A stretch of 46,762 nt of DNA from Alphaproteobacteria bacterium (GTDB lineage: Bacteria > Pseudomonadota > Alphaproteobacteria > Micropepsales > Micropepsaceae), in contig JAFKEW010000060.1 in the NCBI GenBank assembly GCA_017308375.1, positions 1-46,762 of the forward strand. Direction: 5' to 3'. The position numbers and the translations under genes were made by a program. Each line of letters begins with the position of its first letter. Within the stretch, counting starts at the first letter, position 1. This document shows, in pieces, positions 16,539 through 23,816 of the stretch. The notes under the pieces were generated by a model, which was not told the DNA's origin, did no database searches, and saw nothing but the letters and a program-made list of their open reading frames with translations.

Positions 16539-17276
16539 ATGAACCCTGTTGTTCTCATTCCGGCGCGCATGGCGTCGTCCCGCCTGCCGGGAAAGCCGCT
16601 GGCCGATATTGCCGGTGTGCCGATGATCGTGCGCGTCTGGCAGCAGGCCAGGGCCGCCGCCATCGGGCCGGTGGTGGTCGCCGCCGCAGAGGCCGAGATC
16701 GTCCAGGCCATCGGGCAGGCGGGCGGCCATGCCGTTCTGACCGATCCCGATCTACCCTCCGGCTCCGACCGGGTGTTTCAGGCGCTGACGGCGTTCGATC
16801 CTGCCGGGTATCATGACGCCATCGTCAACCTTCAGGGCGATCTGCCCGCACTCGACCCCGGCGCCATCCGCGCCGTGGCCGCGGCCTTGCGGGCGGGCGA
16901 TGCCGACATTGCAACCCTCGCTGCTGAAATCACCGATCCGGCCGATTTCGACAATCCGAATGTGGTGAAGCCGGTGGTGGCCTGGGCCCCGGATAAGCAG
17001 ACAGGGCGCGCGCTTTATTTCACCCGGGCCCGCGCACCGGCCGGTGATGGGCCGCTTTTCCATCACATCGGAATCTACGCCTACCGCCGCGAAGCGCTGG
17101 CGCGCTTTGTCGCGTTGCCGCCATCGCCGCTTGAACGGCGCGAGAAACTCGAGCAATTGCGGGCGCTGGAGGCCGGAATGACGATCGCGGTGGCCCGTGT
17201 GGACCAGGTGCCGCTCAGCGTCGATACGGCGGACGATCTTGCAAAAGCGCGCGCGCTGCTGGGGGCGGCATCATGA
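16539..17276 (+). CDS. kdsB: 3-deoxy-manno-octulosonate cytidylyltransferase (CMP-KDO synthetase)
   Basis: A 245-residue enzyme that activates KDO as CMP-KDO for lipopolysaccharide inner core synthesis. The nucleotidyltransferase signature IPARMASSRLPGKPL is at the N-terminus, with the metal/CTP segment NLQGDLPALDP and HIGIYAYRREAL further on. Length is normal. Its stop overlaps the ATG of pheA by four bases (ATGA), so the two are translationally coupled. Confidence 0.94.
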   Translation: MNPVVLIPARMASSRLPGKPLADIAGVPMIVRVWQQARAAAIGPVVVAAAEAEIVQAIGQAGGHAVLTDPDLPSGSDRVFQALTAFDPAGYHDAIVNLQGDLPALDPGAIRAVAAALRAGDADIATLAAEITDPADFDNPNVVKPVVAWAPDKQTGRALYFTRARAPAGDGPLFHHIGIYAYRREALARFVALPPSPLERREKLEQLRALEAGMTIAVARVDQVPLSVDTADDLAKARALLGAAS

Positions 17277-18136
17277 CCGGAACACTGATTGCCAAGGCAA
17301 AGCGTGTCGCCTTCCAGGGGGAGCCGGGGGCCTACGCCAACCTCGCCGCGCGTGAAGCGCTGGCGCATGTGGAGCCGGTGCCCCGTCCAACGTTTGAAGA
17401 CGCGGTGGAGGCGGTGAAAAGCGGCGATACCGATCTCTGCATCATCCCGGTGGAAAATTCGCTGCATGGCCGTATTGCCGACATCCATCACCTTTTGCCC
17501 GATGCCGGGCTCTATATCGTCGGCGAACATTTCCTGCGCATCCGCCATCAATTGCTGGGGGTGAAGGGCGCGAAACTGTCAGACATCAAAACCGTGATGA
17601 GCCAGGGTCCGGCGCTCGGCCAATGCCGCAACATCATCCGCGAGATGAAATGGCGGGCACAGAACTGGCACGATACCGCCGGCTCCGCCCATCACGTGGC
17701 CGAATTGAACGACAAATCGGTGGCGGCGATTGCCTCGTCGCTGGCGGGTGATATCTACGGTCTCGATGTGTTGAAGGCGAATGTGGAAGACGCCGAACAC
17801 AACATGACCCGCTTCCTGATCATGGCGCGGGAACCGGACGATGCCATTCATGACGGCAACAAGGTGATCACCACCTTTGTCTTCCGTGTACGGAACGTCC
17901 CGGCCGCGCTTTACAAGGCGCTGGGCGGCTTCGCCACCAACGGCGTCAACATGACCAAGCTGGAAAGCTATCAGCTTGGGGGTTCGTTCAACGCCACCCA
18001 GTTCTATGCCGATATCGAAGGTCACCCCGAAGAACATCTGGTGCGCCTCGCGCTCGAAGAACTGCAGTTCTTCACCAGCAAGCTGACGGTGCTCGGCATC
18101 TATCCCGCCCACCCCTTCCGCGCCCAATTGCCGTAA
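17273..18136 (+). CDS. pheA: Prephenate dehydratase (monofunctional)
   Basis: A 287-residue enzyme converting prephenate to phenylpyruvate in phenylalanine synthesis. The catalytic domain has FQGEPGAYANLAA and PVENSLHGRIADIHHLL. The C-terminal ACT-type domain reads ALYKALGGFATNGVNMTKLESYQ, the form common in alphaproteobacteria rather than the enteric ESRP motif. There is no chorismate mutase domain. Translation is coupled to kdsB by ATGA overlap. The convergent toxin gene ends 15 bp downstream. Confidence 0.93.
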   Translation: MTGTLIAKAKRVAFQGEPGAYANLAAREALAHVEPVPRPTFEDAVEAVKSGDTDLCIIPVENSLHGRIADIHHLLPDAGLYIVGEHFLRIRHQLLGVKGAKLSDIKTVMSQGPALGQCRNIIREMKWRAQNWHDTAGSAHHVAELNDKSVAAIASSLAGDIYGLDVLKANVEDAEHNMTRFLIMAREPDDAIHDGNKVITTFVFRVRNVPAALYKALGGFATNGVNMTKLESYQLGGSFNATQFYADIEGHPEEHLVRLALEELQFFTSKLTVLGIYPAHPFRAQLP

Positions 18137-18151
18137 GGGCGTTGGTCTGCG

Positions 18152-18649
18152 TCAAAGCGCGGCGGCGATCTGCCGTATTGGCAGGAAAAGCGTATTGCGC
18201 TCGCGCTGAAAGGGCATGAAGCCATATTGCAGATAGAAGCGCGCGGCGTCTTCATCGATGGCGTGAACCAGAACCGCGCGGGCCCCGATGGCATTTGAAG
18301 CCTGCAGCGCCCGTTTCAAGCCGTCTTTCAGCAATCCCGATCCGATATTGCGGCCAGAGTAATTCCGGTCGACGGCAAGCCTTGCCAGCACGAAAACCGG
18401 TATCGGGTCCGGCATGTTGCGTGACAGGCGGCTTGGCGCATGGGTGCGTTGCACGGCGCCGGCAGCCAGCGCGTAATAGCCTACGACCCGCTTCTCCAGA
18501 CAGACGACATAGGTGCGTGCGCTCAGCCCTTCCGCTTTCCCCGCGCGGCTATAGAGCCAGTCATTCAGCGCTGGCTTGCCACAGTCGAAATCGGCAATTT
18601 CGTGCCCCGCGTCCAATGGCGCGGGCGCGGTCAGCGGCGTTTGCTTCAT
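18152..18649 (-). CDS. GNAT-family toxin (TacT/AtaT-type acetyltransferase)
   Basis: A 165-residue GNAT N-acetyltransferase. The acetyl-CoA loop is RNIGSGLLKDGL and the likely catalytic tyrosine lies in FYLQYGF. The N-terminal ADFDCGKPALNDWL is typical of toxins that acetylate charged tRNA. It lies 15 bp downstream of a DUF1778 antitoxin gene, the standard order for this module. Target specificity (initiator, glycyl or other tRNA) is not readable here. Confidence 0.88.
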   Translation of the reverse strand: MKQTPLTAPAPLDAGHEIADFDCGKPALNDWLYSRAGKAEGLSARTYVVCLEKRVVGYYALAAGAVQRTHAPSRLSRNMPDPIPVFVLARLAVDRNYSGRNIGSGLLKDGLKRALQASNAIGARAVLVHAIDEDAARFYLQYGFMPFQRERNTLFLPIRQIAAAL

Positions 18650-18664
18650 CCCCCCGTTCGCTCC

Positions 18665-18964
18665 TTATTTTTCCCAGGGGGCGTTTTCCACCATCAGCCG
18701 CTTCAACGCTTTGTTCGGTGCGGGCGGTGCGTCCAATGCTTTCTGGAAGGCATCGAACTGCGCCCGGTCCAATGCGATCAGGCGCCGCTCCAGCAGAACT
18801 TCGGTCGCGTGGCGCTGTGAGCTTTCGATGATGAAATCGGTTCGTGTTTTGCCCAGAAGCCCAGCCGCGTCGTCGATCAGACTGCGCGTGTTATTTGACA
18901 TGCGAAGGTTGACCACGGTGTTTTTGCGCGTCGCGATCCGCTCTTTTGCTGTTGTTCCGGTCAT
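18665..18964 (-). CDS. DUF1778 ribbon-helix-helix antitoxin (TacA-like)
   Basis: A 99-residue antitoxin. The ribbon-helix-helix part is TVVNLRMSNNTRSLIDDAAGLLGKTRTDFI (split in two at NNT). A helical toxin-wrapping tail ends in LKRLMVENAPWEK. It should neutralise the GNAT toxin downstream and repress the pair. Two palindromes, CGTATATACG and TGTATATACA, lie 20-40 bp upstream of its start and are fitting operators. Confidence 0.88.
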   Translation of the reverse strand: MTGTTAKERIATRKNTVVNLRMSNNTRSLIDDAAGLLGKTRTDFIIESSQRHATEVLLERRLIALDRAQFDAFQKALDAPPAPNKALKRLMVENAPWEK

Positions 18965-18983
18965 GCCGCGTCCTTTGCCAAAT

Positions 18984-19004
18984 CGTATATACGATGTATA
19001 TACA
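18984..19004. promoter_or_regulatory. Tandem operator palindromes of the TacAT module
   Basis: CGTATATACG (18984-18993) and TGTATATACA (18995-19004) are each perfect palindromes sharing GTATATAC, with centres 11 bp apart, about one helical turn. This spacing suits two ribbon-helix-helix dimers side by side. They lie just before the antitoxin start. Confidence 0.7.
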
Positions 19005-19008
19005 GATT

Positions 19009-19536
19009 TCAGGTTCTTGGCAATGCTGCGATCAGGTGCGCATAGCGTTCGCGATCATCTGCGCTGAAGCAGCAGAAGATCACCGTGTTCTGCGCAGCAC
19101 TGGCCGAAAGATGGCGCACCACCGCACCGAACGCGATCTTTGCCGCGTGTTCCGAAGGCCAGCCGTAAATGCCGGTGCCGATGGCGGGAAAGGCAATGCT
19201 CGCGATGCCGTGCGCATCGGCCAGTATCAGCGCGCTTGTATAACAGGAAGCCAAAAGCGCATCCTGTTTCTCGCTGCCGTCCCACACCGGTGCCGCGGTG
19301 TGAATCACATGGCGCGCGGGCAGATCATATCCGCCGGTGATCACGGCGGTCCCGGTGGGGCAGGCGCCGATGCGCGCGGTCGCTTGCGTCAGCTTCGGGC
19401 CCGCCGCGCGGCGGATCGCGCCATCCACGCCGCCGCCCGGCAGCAATTGCGCATTGGCGGCGTTGACGATCGCATCCACCGCCAGCGTGGTGATATCGGC
19501 TTCGATGGCTGTCAGTCTGTCCGGCAAAACAGTCAT
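19009..19536 (-). CDS. Macrodomain protein (O-acetyl-ADP-ribose deacetylase/YmdB-like)
   Basis: A 175-residue stand-alone macrodomain. The family signature is DAIVNAANAQLLPGGGVDGAI, with the phosphate loop IAFPAIGTGIYGWP later. Such proteins bind ADP-ribose and often hydrolyse O-acetyl-ADP-ribose or ADP-ribosyl bonds. No DarT-like ADP-ribosyltransferase gene is beside it. The start at 19536 (MTVLPDRLTAIEADIT) fits the family, but no clear ribosome site is seen; the ATG at 19566 is also possible and would overlap the HigBA-side palindrome. It lies between two toxin-antitoxin pairs. Confidence 0.86.
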   Translation of the reverse strand: MTVLPDRLTAIEADITTLAVDAIVNAANAQLLPGGGVDGAIRRAAGPKLTQATARIGACPTGTAVITGGYDLPARHVIHTAAPVWDGSEKQDALLASCYTSALILADAHGIASIAFPAIGTGIYGWPSEHAAKIAFGAVVRHLSASAAQNTVIFCCFSADDRERYAHLIAALPRT

Positions 19537-19546
19537 GGTTGCGTTT

Positions 19547-19565
19547 TGTACCATAGAGTGGTACA
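19547..19565. promoter_or_regulatory. Operator-like inverted repeat before higBA
   Basis: TGTACCA-TAGAG-TGGTACA is a perfect 7-bp inverted repeat with a 5-bp spacer, 20 bp upstream of the higB start and also just upstream of the macrodomain gene. HigA-type antitoxins bind such repeats, so both genes may be repressed from it. Confidence 0.6.
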
Positions 19566-19584
19566 TCAGGACAAGGGGCGCGGC

Positions 19585-19881
19585 ATGATCGCAAATTTCA
19601 GGGATGGCTGGTTAGAGGCGTTCTTCGTCGTAGACAAACGATCGCGGCATATTCCGGCTGATCTGGAAGCGCGCCTGTTTCGCAAACTTCAGATGATCGA
19701 CGATGCGATGACAGACGGGGATTTAAGGGTGCCGCCGAGCAATCATTTCGAAAAGTTGCGCGGCTCCCTCGCGGGGTGTCATTCCATCCGTGTCAACAAT
19801 CAGTGGCGGCTGATCTTTCGTTGGGATGGCGCGCGTGGGAAGGCGGAAGATATTTATCTCGATAACCACAGCTATCGATGA
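19585..19881 (+). CDS. higB: HigB-type RelE-superfamily toxin
   Basis: A 98-residue toxin with the host-inhibition-of-growth layout: HFEKLRGSLAGCHSIRVNNQWRLIFRW and a basic C-terminal YLDNHSYR. HigB toxins cut mRNA at the ribosome. The toxin gene comes first and the antitoxin eight bases later, the reverse of most modules and the HigBA order. AAGGGG precedes the ATG at 19585. Confidence 0.9.
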   Translation: MIANFRDGWLEAFFVVDKRSRHIPADLEARLFRKLQMIDDAMTDGDLRVPPSNHFEKLRGSLAGCHSIRVNNQWRLIFRWDGARGKAEDIYLDNHSYR

Positions 19882-19889
19882 GGTGAACC

Positions 19890-20198
19890 ATGCTGATGAC
19901 AAAGCGTAAACCGGTTAGTGTCGGGGAAATCCTTGTCGAGGAGTTCATGCAGCCGATGGGGCTGACGCAAACCGCTTTGGCGGCGGCGATGGGCGTTCCG
20001 CGCAAGCATGTGAACGAGCTTTGCATGAATCGCCGCGGCATAACGGCTGCGACCGCACTCATTCTTGCGCGCGTCTTCGGCAACAGTCCCGATTTCTGGC
20101 TGAACCTGCAGCGCCGCAACGATTTGTGGGAAGCGATGAACAATCCCCGTGAACGGAAGCGGATCGCGCGCGCAAGGCCGCTTGGCGCTGCTGCCTGA
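19890..20198 (+). CDS. higA: HigA-type helix-turn-helix antitoxin
   Basis: A 102-residue antitoxin of the HigA/VapI group. The helix-turn-helix spans LTQTALAAAMGVPRKHVNEL, followed by NRRGITAATALILARVFG and the family hallmark FWLNLQRRNDLW. It should bind HigB and repress from the repeat at 19547-19565. AGGTGA precedes the start. The convergent nudC gene ends 12 bp downstream. Confidence 0.92.
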   Translation: MLMTKRKPVSVGEILVEEFMQPMGLTQTALAAAMGVPRKHVNELCMNRRGITAATALILARVFGNSPDFWLNLQRRNDLWEAMNNPRERKRIARARPLGAAA

Positions 20199-20210
20199 TC
20201 CGAAGCAGGC

Positions 20211-21131
20211 TCAGTCTTCCGCGAACATCTTGATCAGGTGATGGGCAATCGCAATCGCGGGCGGCACCCACAGCCCGTCCACCGGGCCGCCGTTCGCGAT
20301 CAACTGGCGTGCGGTATCGCGCGAAAGCCAGCGCGCCTCGACGATTTCGTTTTCGTCGACGTGGAATTCGCGGCTTTCGGCTTCGGCGAAACAACCGATC
20401 ATCAGGGATGAGGGGAAAGGCCATGGCTGGTTGGCGCGATAGGTCACGGCGCCCGTCTTCAGTCCCACTTCCTCCATCAATTCGCGGCGCACCGCTTCCT
20501 CGATGGTCTCGCCCGGTTCGATGAACCCGGCCAGCGCCGAAAACATCCCGCGGGGAAACTGCTTGCCGCGCCCGACCAGACAATGGTCGCCATGCGTCGC
20601 CAGCATGATCACCACCGGATCGGTGCGGGGGAAATGCTCCGTCTCGCACTGGCTGCAGATGCGGCGATAGCCGCCATCGGCGCCGGTGGTCTTGTGGCCG
20701 CAGCGGGCGCAGAAGCCATGGCGCCAATGCCAGTCGATCAGCGCCTTGGCCTCGCCACAGATCGCAACGTCCTTCAGCGGCAAAAGGCTCGCCGCCGCGC
20801 GCATATCCGCGAAATGGCCAAGGCCCGCCAGCGGTCCTTCGTTGACCGGGTCGGCCGCGGCCGAAATATCCAGCGCGAACAGGGCGTGGTCTTTTTCGAG
20901 CCCCAGGAAAATGCACGGCGCATCGGGCGCGGCCAGGCTTTCACACAGGCCGGGGCGCAGAAAGCCCGCTTCCAGCGGCGGCGCGGCCTTTTCGGGCCCC
21001 AGAATGAACGGCATCAGCCGCCACATCGGCAGGATGAACGAGGCGGGATCGCGGAACTTCTCCGCAATCCACTGCGCATCGCTGCGCTTGTAGCTGGCCC
21101 GGTCGAGCGGATTTCCAGTGAAGGGGATCAT
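20211..21131 (-). CDS. nudC: NAD(+) diphosphatase, Nudix family
   Basis: A 306-residue enzyme that cleaves NAD(H) to NMN(H) and AMP and can remove NAD caps from RNA. A four-cysteine zinc site is formed by CARC and CSQC (about residues 141-160). The Nudix box GFIEPGETIEEAVRRELMEE is complete, and the NADH-specific motif NQPWPFPSS follows. The N-terminal half is the usual poorly conserved NudC domain. It is adjacent to a macrodomain gene and two toxin-antitoxin pairs. Confidence 0.93.
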   Translation of the reverse strand: MIPFTGNPLDRASYKRSDAQWIAEKFRDPASFILPMWRLMPFILGPEKAAPPLEAGFLRPGLCESLAAPDAPCIFLGLEKDHALFALDISAAADPVNEGPLAGLGHFADMRAAASLLPLKDVAICGEAKALIDWHWRHGFCARCGHKTTGADGGYRRICSQCETEHFPRTDPVVIMLATHGDHCLVGRGKQFPRGMFSALAGFIEPGETIEEAVRRELMEEVGLKTGAVTYRANQPWPFPSSLMIGCFAEAESREFHVDENEIVEARWLSRDTARQLIANGGPVDGLWVPPAIAIAHHLIKMFAED

Positions 21132-21264
21132 GCGGAACCCTGTTTAAGGCGGCCACCCGCCCTCTACAACTGAAATGGGGCATGGCGGAAATCAGGGCCC
21201 CCGCGATTCCGGCTGGGGCCGTCCCGCCGACTCGCATTTCGCTGTCCGACACTCTATATCGGCC

Positions 21265-21362
21265 GCGAGAGTCCGGCTGTGGACGTGGCAATCGCCAACC
21301 CGGTCAGGTCCGGAAGGAAGCAGCCGTAACGAATCCGCCTCGGGTCGCGGCCGGGCTCTCAC
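21265..21362 (+). ncRNA. ffs: Signal recognition particle RNA (small, 4.5S-like)
   Basis: The universally conserved SRP helix-8 core is present as GGTCAGGTCCGGAAGGAAGC at 21302-21321, followed by AGCCGTAACG. Outer arms GAGAGTCCGGC (21267-21277) and GCCGGGCTCTC (21350-21360) pair with one wobble. The ends are approximate. Position upstream of dnaX is a common bacterial arrangement. A CTATAT box at 21254-21259 may be its -10. Confidence 0.92.
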
Positions 21363-21374
21363 CTCTATAAAACC

Positions 21375-21422
21375 TGTCATCCCGGCCAAGCCGAGCGGAG
21401 CGAAGTGCGTGCTGGGACCCAT
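21375..21422. repeat. Short dispersed palindromic repeat of the GTCATCCCGG...GGGACCCAT type
   Basis: CTGTCATCCCGGCC at the left and GCTGGGACCCAT at the right enclose GAGCGGAGCGAAG. This form is a frequent intergenic repeat in alphaproteobacteria (family knowledge). It lies between the SRP RNA and dnaX and could end the RNA transcript. Confidence 0.5.
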
Positions 21423-21486
21423 CTGTCCACAATCCGGGGCCATTTGAGGGGCGACCCGCCCCGCACGGCCTTGCTATAGTTTCGCC

Positions 21487-23304
21487 ATGATGGATGAGAC
21501 GGAACCCTCTCTCGGTCTGGCCGATGCGCCTGCGCCCGCCGGCGCGGAAACCTACCGTGTGCTGGCGCGCAAATACCGGCCGCAGGATTTCACCGGCCTG
21601 ATCGGTCAGGAGGCGCTGGTCAAAACCCTGACCAATGCGTTCGCCACCGGGCGCATCGCGCATGCCTTCATGCTCACCGGCGTGCGCGGGGTGGGCAAAA
21701 CCACCACCGCCCGCATCATTGCGCGCGCGCTCAACTGCATCGGCCCGGACGGCACCGCCAAAAATCCCACCATCCACCCGTGCGGGGTGTGCGAACCGTG
21801 CCGGGCGATTGCCGAGAGCCGTCATGTCGATGTGCAGGAGATGGATGCCGCCTCCCGCACCGGGATCGACGATATTCGCGAGATCATCGAGGGCGTGCGC
21901 TATGCCCCGGCATCGGCCCGCTACAAGGTCTACATCATCGACGAGGTGCATATGCTGTCGAAACAGGCCTTCAACGGCCTGCTGAAGACGCTGGAAGAAC
22001 CGCCGCCGCATGTGAAATTCGTCTTTGCCACCACAGAAATCCGCAAGGTGCCGGTCACCGTGCTGTCGCGTTGCCAGCGCTTCGACCTGCGCCGGATCGA
22101 AACCCCCGAACTCGCCGCCCATCTGAAGGCTATCGCCGAAAAGGAAAATGTGCAGATCGCCGGCGATGCGCTGGCGCTGGTGGCGCGTGCCGCCGAAGGT
22201 TCTGTGCGCGACGGGCTTTCGTTATTGGATCAGGCCATCGCCCATGAAGAAGGCGCGATCGATGCGGCCTCGGTGCGCGCGATGCTGGGCCTGGCTGATC
22301 GCGGCCGGGTGCTCGATATGTTCGAAAAGACCATGGGTGGCGAAATTGCCGGTGCACTGTCCGATCTGCGCGATCTTTATGACCGTGGCGCCGATCCGCT
22401 GGCCGTGATGCAGGATCTGCTGGAGACCACGCATTTCCTGACCCGGGTCAAGGTCGCCCCCGGTGCCGAAGGTTTTTTCGATGGCGGCTCGGCGGAGGCC
22501 AAACGCGCCACGGCCATGGCCGCGAAGCTGCCGGTGCCGGCACTGACGCGCGCCTGGCAGATGCTGCTGAAGGGTTTGTTCGAGGTGCGGGACGCCACCC
22601 GCCCGATCGCGGCGGCCGAGATGGCGCTGATCCGTCTTTCCTATGCCGCCGATCTTCCGCCGACGGACAGGCTGGTCCGCGATGTGCTGGATACGGCTGG
22701 AACCCCGCCCGCACGCAGCACACCAACGCCGGATGGTGCGCCACGCACGCCGCGTACCGAAAGCCATTTTCCTCCCCCGCATGCGGGGGAGGGGGACAGC
22801 ATAGCGGTGGAGGGGGCGCGCGCCGCCACGTCCCCCCTCCGTCTTGCTGCGCAAGACACCTCCCCCGTGCACGGGGGAGGAAAAATTGCATCCCTCGAAG
22901 ATCTCGCCGAACTGGCGCGCAGCCGTGGCGCGCCTGTGCTCAAGGTGAATATCGAAAACGACATCCATCTGGTGCGGCTGGAGCCGGGGCAACTCGAATT
23001 CCGCCCCAGCGCCAAGGCGCCTCGGTCACTTTCCGCCGATCTGACGCAGAAGCTGCGGGAATGGACGGGCACGCGCTGGATGGTGACGGTCGCGCGTGAA
23101 GGCGGCGCGCCGACCCTGGCCGAACAGAAGCGCGCCGCGCGCGATGCCGCCTTCGATCGCGTGCGGCAGGAGCCGTTGGTGCGTGCGGTGCTGGATCGTT
23201 TTCCGGGCGCGGAAATCATCGCGGTGCGCCAGCCCGAAGCCGAAGCCCCGCCCGAAGCCGCAATACCCGAATCCGCCATGGATGAATCCGGAGATATGCC
23301 ATGA
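21487..23304 (+). CDS. dnaX: DNA polymerase III subunit gamma/tau
   Basis: A 605-residue clamp-loader ATPase. Walker A is GVRGVGKTTT (65-74), the zinc site uses Cys84, Cys99, Cys102 and Cys105, Walker B is VYIIDEVH, and the sensor segment is LSRCQRFDLR. The C-terminal part holds the tau region with ARSRGAPVLK and VTVAREGGAPTL. Residues about 427-466 are encoded by a GC-rich palindromic repeat placed in frame between domain III and the C-terminal domain. No programmed frameshift heptamer was found. The downstream ybaB gene overlaps its stop by four bases. Confidence 0.95.
   Translation: MMDETEPSLGLADAPAPAGAETYRVLARKYRPQDFTGLIGQEALVKTLTNAFATGRIAHAFMLTGVRGVGKTTTARIIARALNCIGPDGTAKNPTIHPCGVCEPCRAIAESRHVDVQEMDAASRTGIDDIREIIEGVRYAPASARYKVYIIDEVHMLSKQAFNGLLKTLEEPPPHVKFVFATTEIRKVPVTVLSRCQRFDLRRIETPELAAHLKAIAEKENVQIAGDALALVARAAEGSVRDGLSLLDQAIAHEEGAIDAASVRAMLGLADRGRVLDMFEKTMGGEIAGALSDLRDLYDRGADPLAVMQDLLETTHFLTRVKVAPGAEGFFDGGSAEAKRATAMAAKLPVPALTRAWQMLLKGLFEVRDATRPIAAAEMALIRLSYAADLPPTDRLVRDVLDTAGTPPARSTPTPDGAPRTPRTESHFPPPHAGEGDSIAVEGARAATSPLRLAAQDTSPVHGGGKIASLEDLAELARSRGAPVLKVNIENDIHLVRLEPGQLEFRPSAKAPRSLSADLTQKLREWTGTRWMVTVAREGGAPTLAEQKRAARDAAFDRVRQEPLVRAVLDRFPGAEIIAVRQPEAEAPPEAAIPESAMDESGDMP
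22767..22884. repeat. GC-rich palindromic repeat inside dnaX (repeat A)
   Basis: An element of about 118 bp bounded by 13-bp inverted ends (TTTTCCTCCCCCG at 22767-22779 and CGGGGGAGGAAAA at 22872-22884). Each end is itself a perfect 22-bp palindrome (22771-22792 and 22859-22880). The middle has a hairpin GTCTTGC-TGC-GCAAGAC (22841-22857). It is read through in the dnaX frame as low-complexity sequence (PPHAGEG... SPVHGGGK). Related elements lie at 23645-23803 and 25609-25690. Confidence 0.8.
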
Positions 23305-23627
23305 ACCTGACCGATCTGTTCAAACAGGCGAAGGACATGCAGGCCCGCGCCGAGGAGATGCAGAAGGCGATGGCCGCAATCGACGTGGTGGGGGAATCGG
23401 GCGCCGGCATGGTGCGCGTCACGCTCACGGGCAAATCCGAATTGAAGGCGCTGGCGATCGATCCGTCGCTGCTGAAGCCGGAAGACAAAACCGTGATCGA
23501 GGATCTGATCGTCGCCGCCCACAACGATGCGCGCGCAAAACTTGAAGCCCGCATGGCGGAAGAGATGCAGCGGATGAGCCGCGAAATGGGCCTACCCGCA
23601 GGCCTCGGCGGCCTCTTCGGGCAATGA
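23301..23627 (+). CDS. ybaB: YbaB/EbfC family nucleoid-associated protein
   Basis: A 108-residue DNA-binding protein: a long coiled N-terminal helix (FKQAKDMQARAEEMQKAMAA), the strand region VRVTLTGKSELKALAIDP and a second long helix (NDARAKLEARMAEEMQRM). It acts on nucleoid structure and often sits between dnaX and recR, as here. The start overlaps the dnaX stop by four bases (ATGA). Confidence 0.94.
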   Translation: MNLTDLFKQAKDMQARAEEMQKAMAAIDVVGESGAGMVRVTLTGKSELKALAIDPSLLKPEDKTVIEDLIVAAHNDARAKLEARMAEEMQRMSREMGLPAGLGGLFGQ

Positions 23628-23644
23628 GGGCAGATCGGTCTTTC

Positions 23645-23803
23645 GCTCCCCCCTTGAGGGGGAGCACGCTTTGTTTCGCAATGCGTTCGGCATTGCGAAA
23701 GAAAGCGGTGGGGGGTAATGGCCAATCCCGCTGTTGCCCCGCCCCGAATTTTCAACTGTGCACGCGCACAGCCAAAAATTCGACCCTCCCTCAAGGGGAG
23801 GGT
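23645..23803. repeat. GC-rich palindromic repeat between ybaB and recR (repeat B)
   Basis: Four hairpins in a row fill the gap: GCTCCCCC/GGGGGAGC (23645-23665), an 11-bp stem TTTCGCAATGC/GCATTGCGAAA (23674-23700), GAATTTT with CTGTGC/GCACAG (23746-23781), and ACCCTCCC/GGGAGGGT (23783-23803). Left and right ends are inverted copies of the CTCCCC-CTTGA-GGGGAG type. The right arm stops directly before the recR ribosome site. Confidence 0.78.
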
Positions 23804-23816
23804 GAAAGGTGTATGC

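Noticed and set aside
19009..19536. DarTG-type ADP-ribosylation toxin-antitoxin module
   Set aside because: The macrodomain alone matches half of such a module. No DarT-like transferase gene is adjacent; the neighbours are a GNAT toxin pair and HigBA.
18152..20198. Prophage or integrative element carrying the toxin-antitoxin island
   Set aside because: No integrase, attachment repeats or phage genes are visible; the flanking genes are intact and closely packed.
21487..23304. Programmed frameshift in dnaX producing a short gamma form
   Set aside because: No A-rich slippery heptamer with a following stop was seen; the A-run at 22881-22885 is too short and out of the required phase.
23718..23816. 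N-terminal extension of RecR
   Set aside because: The extra 33 codons are encoded by repeat B and unlike RecR; the GTG at 23817 has a good ribosome site and gives normal length.
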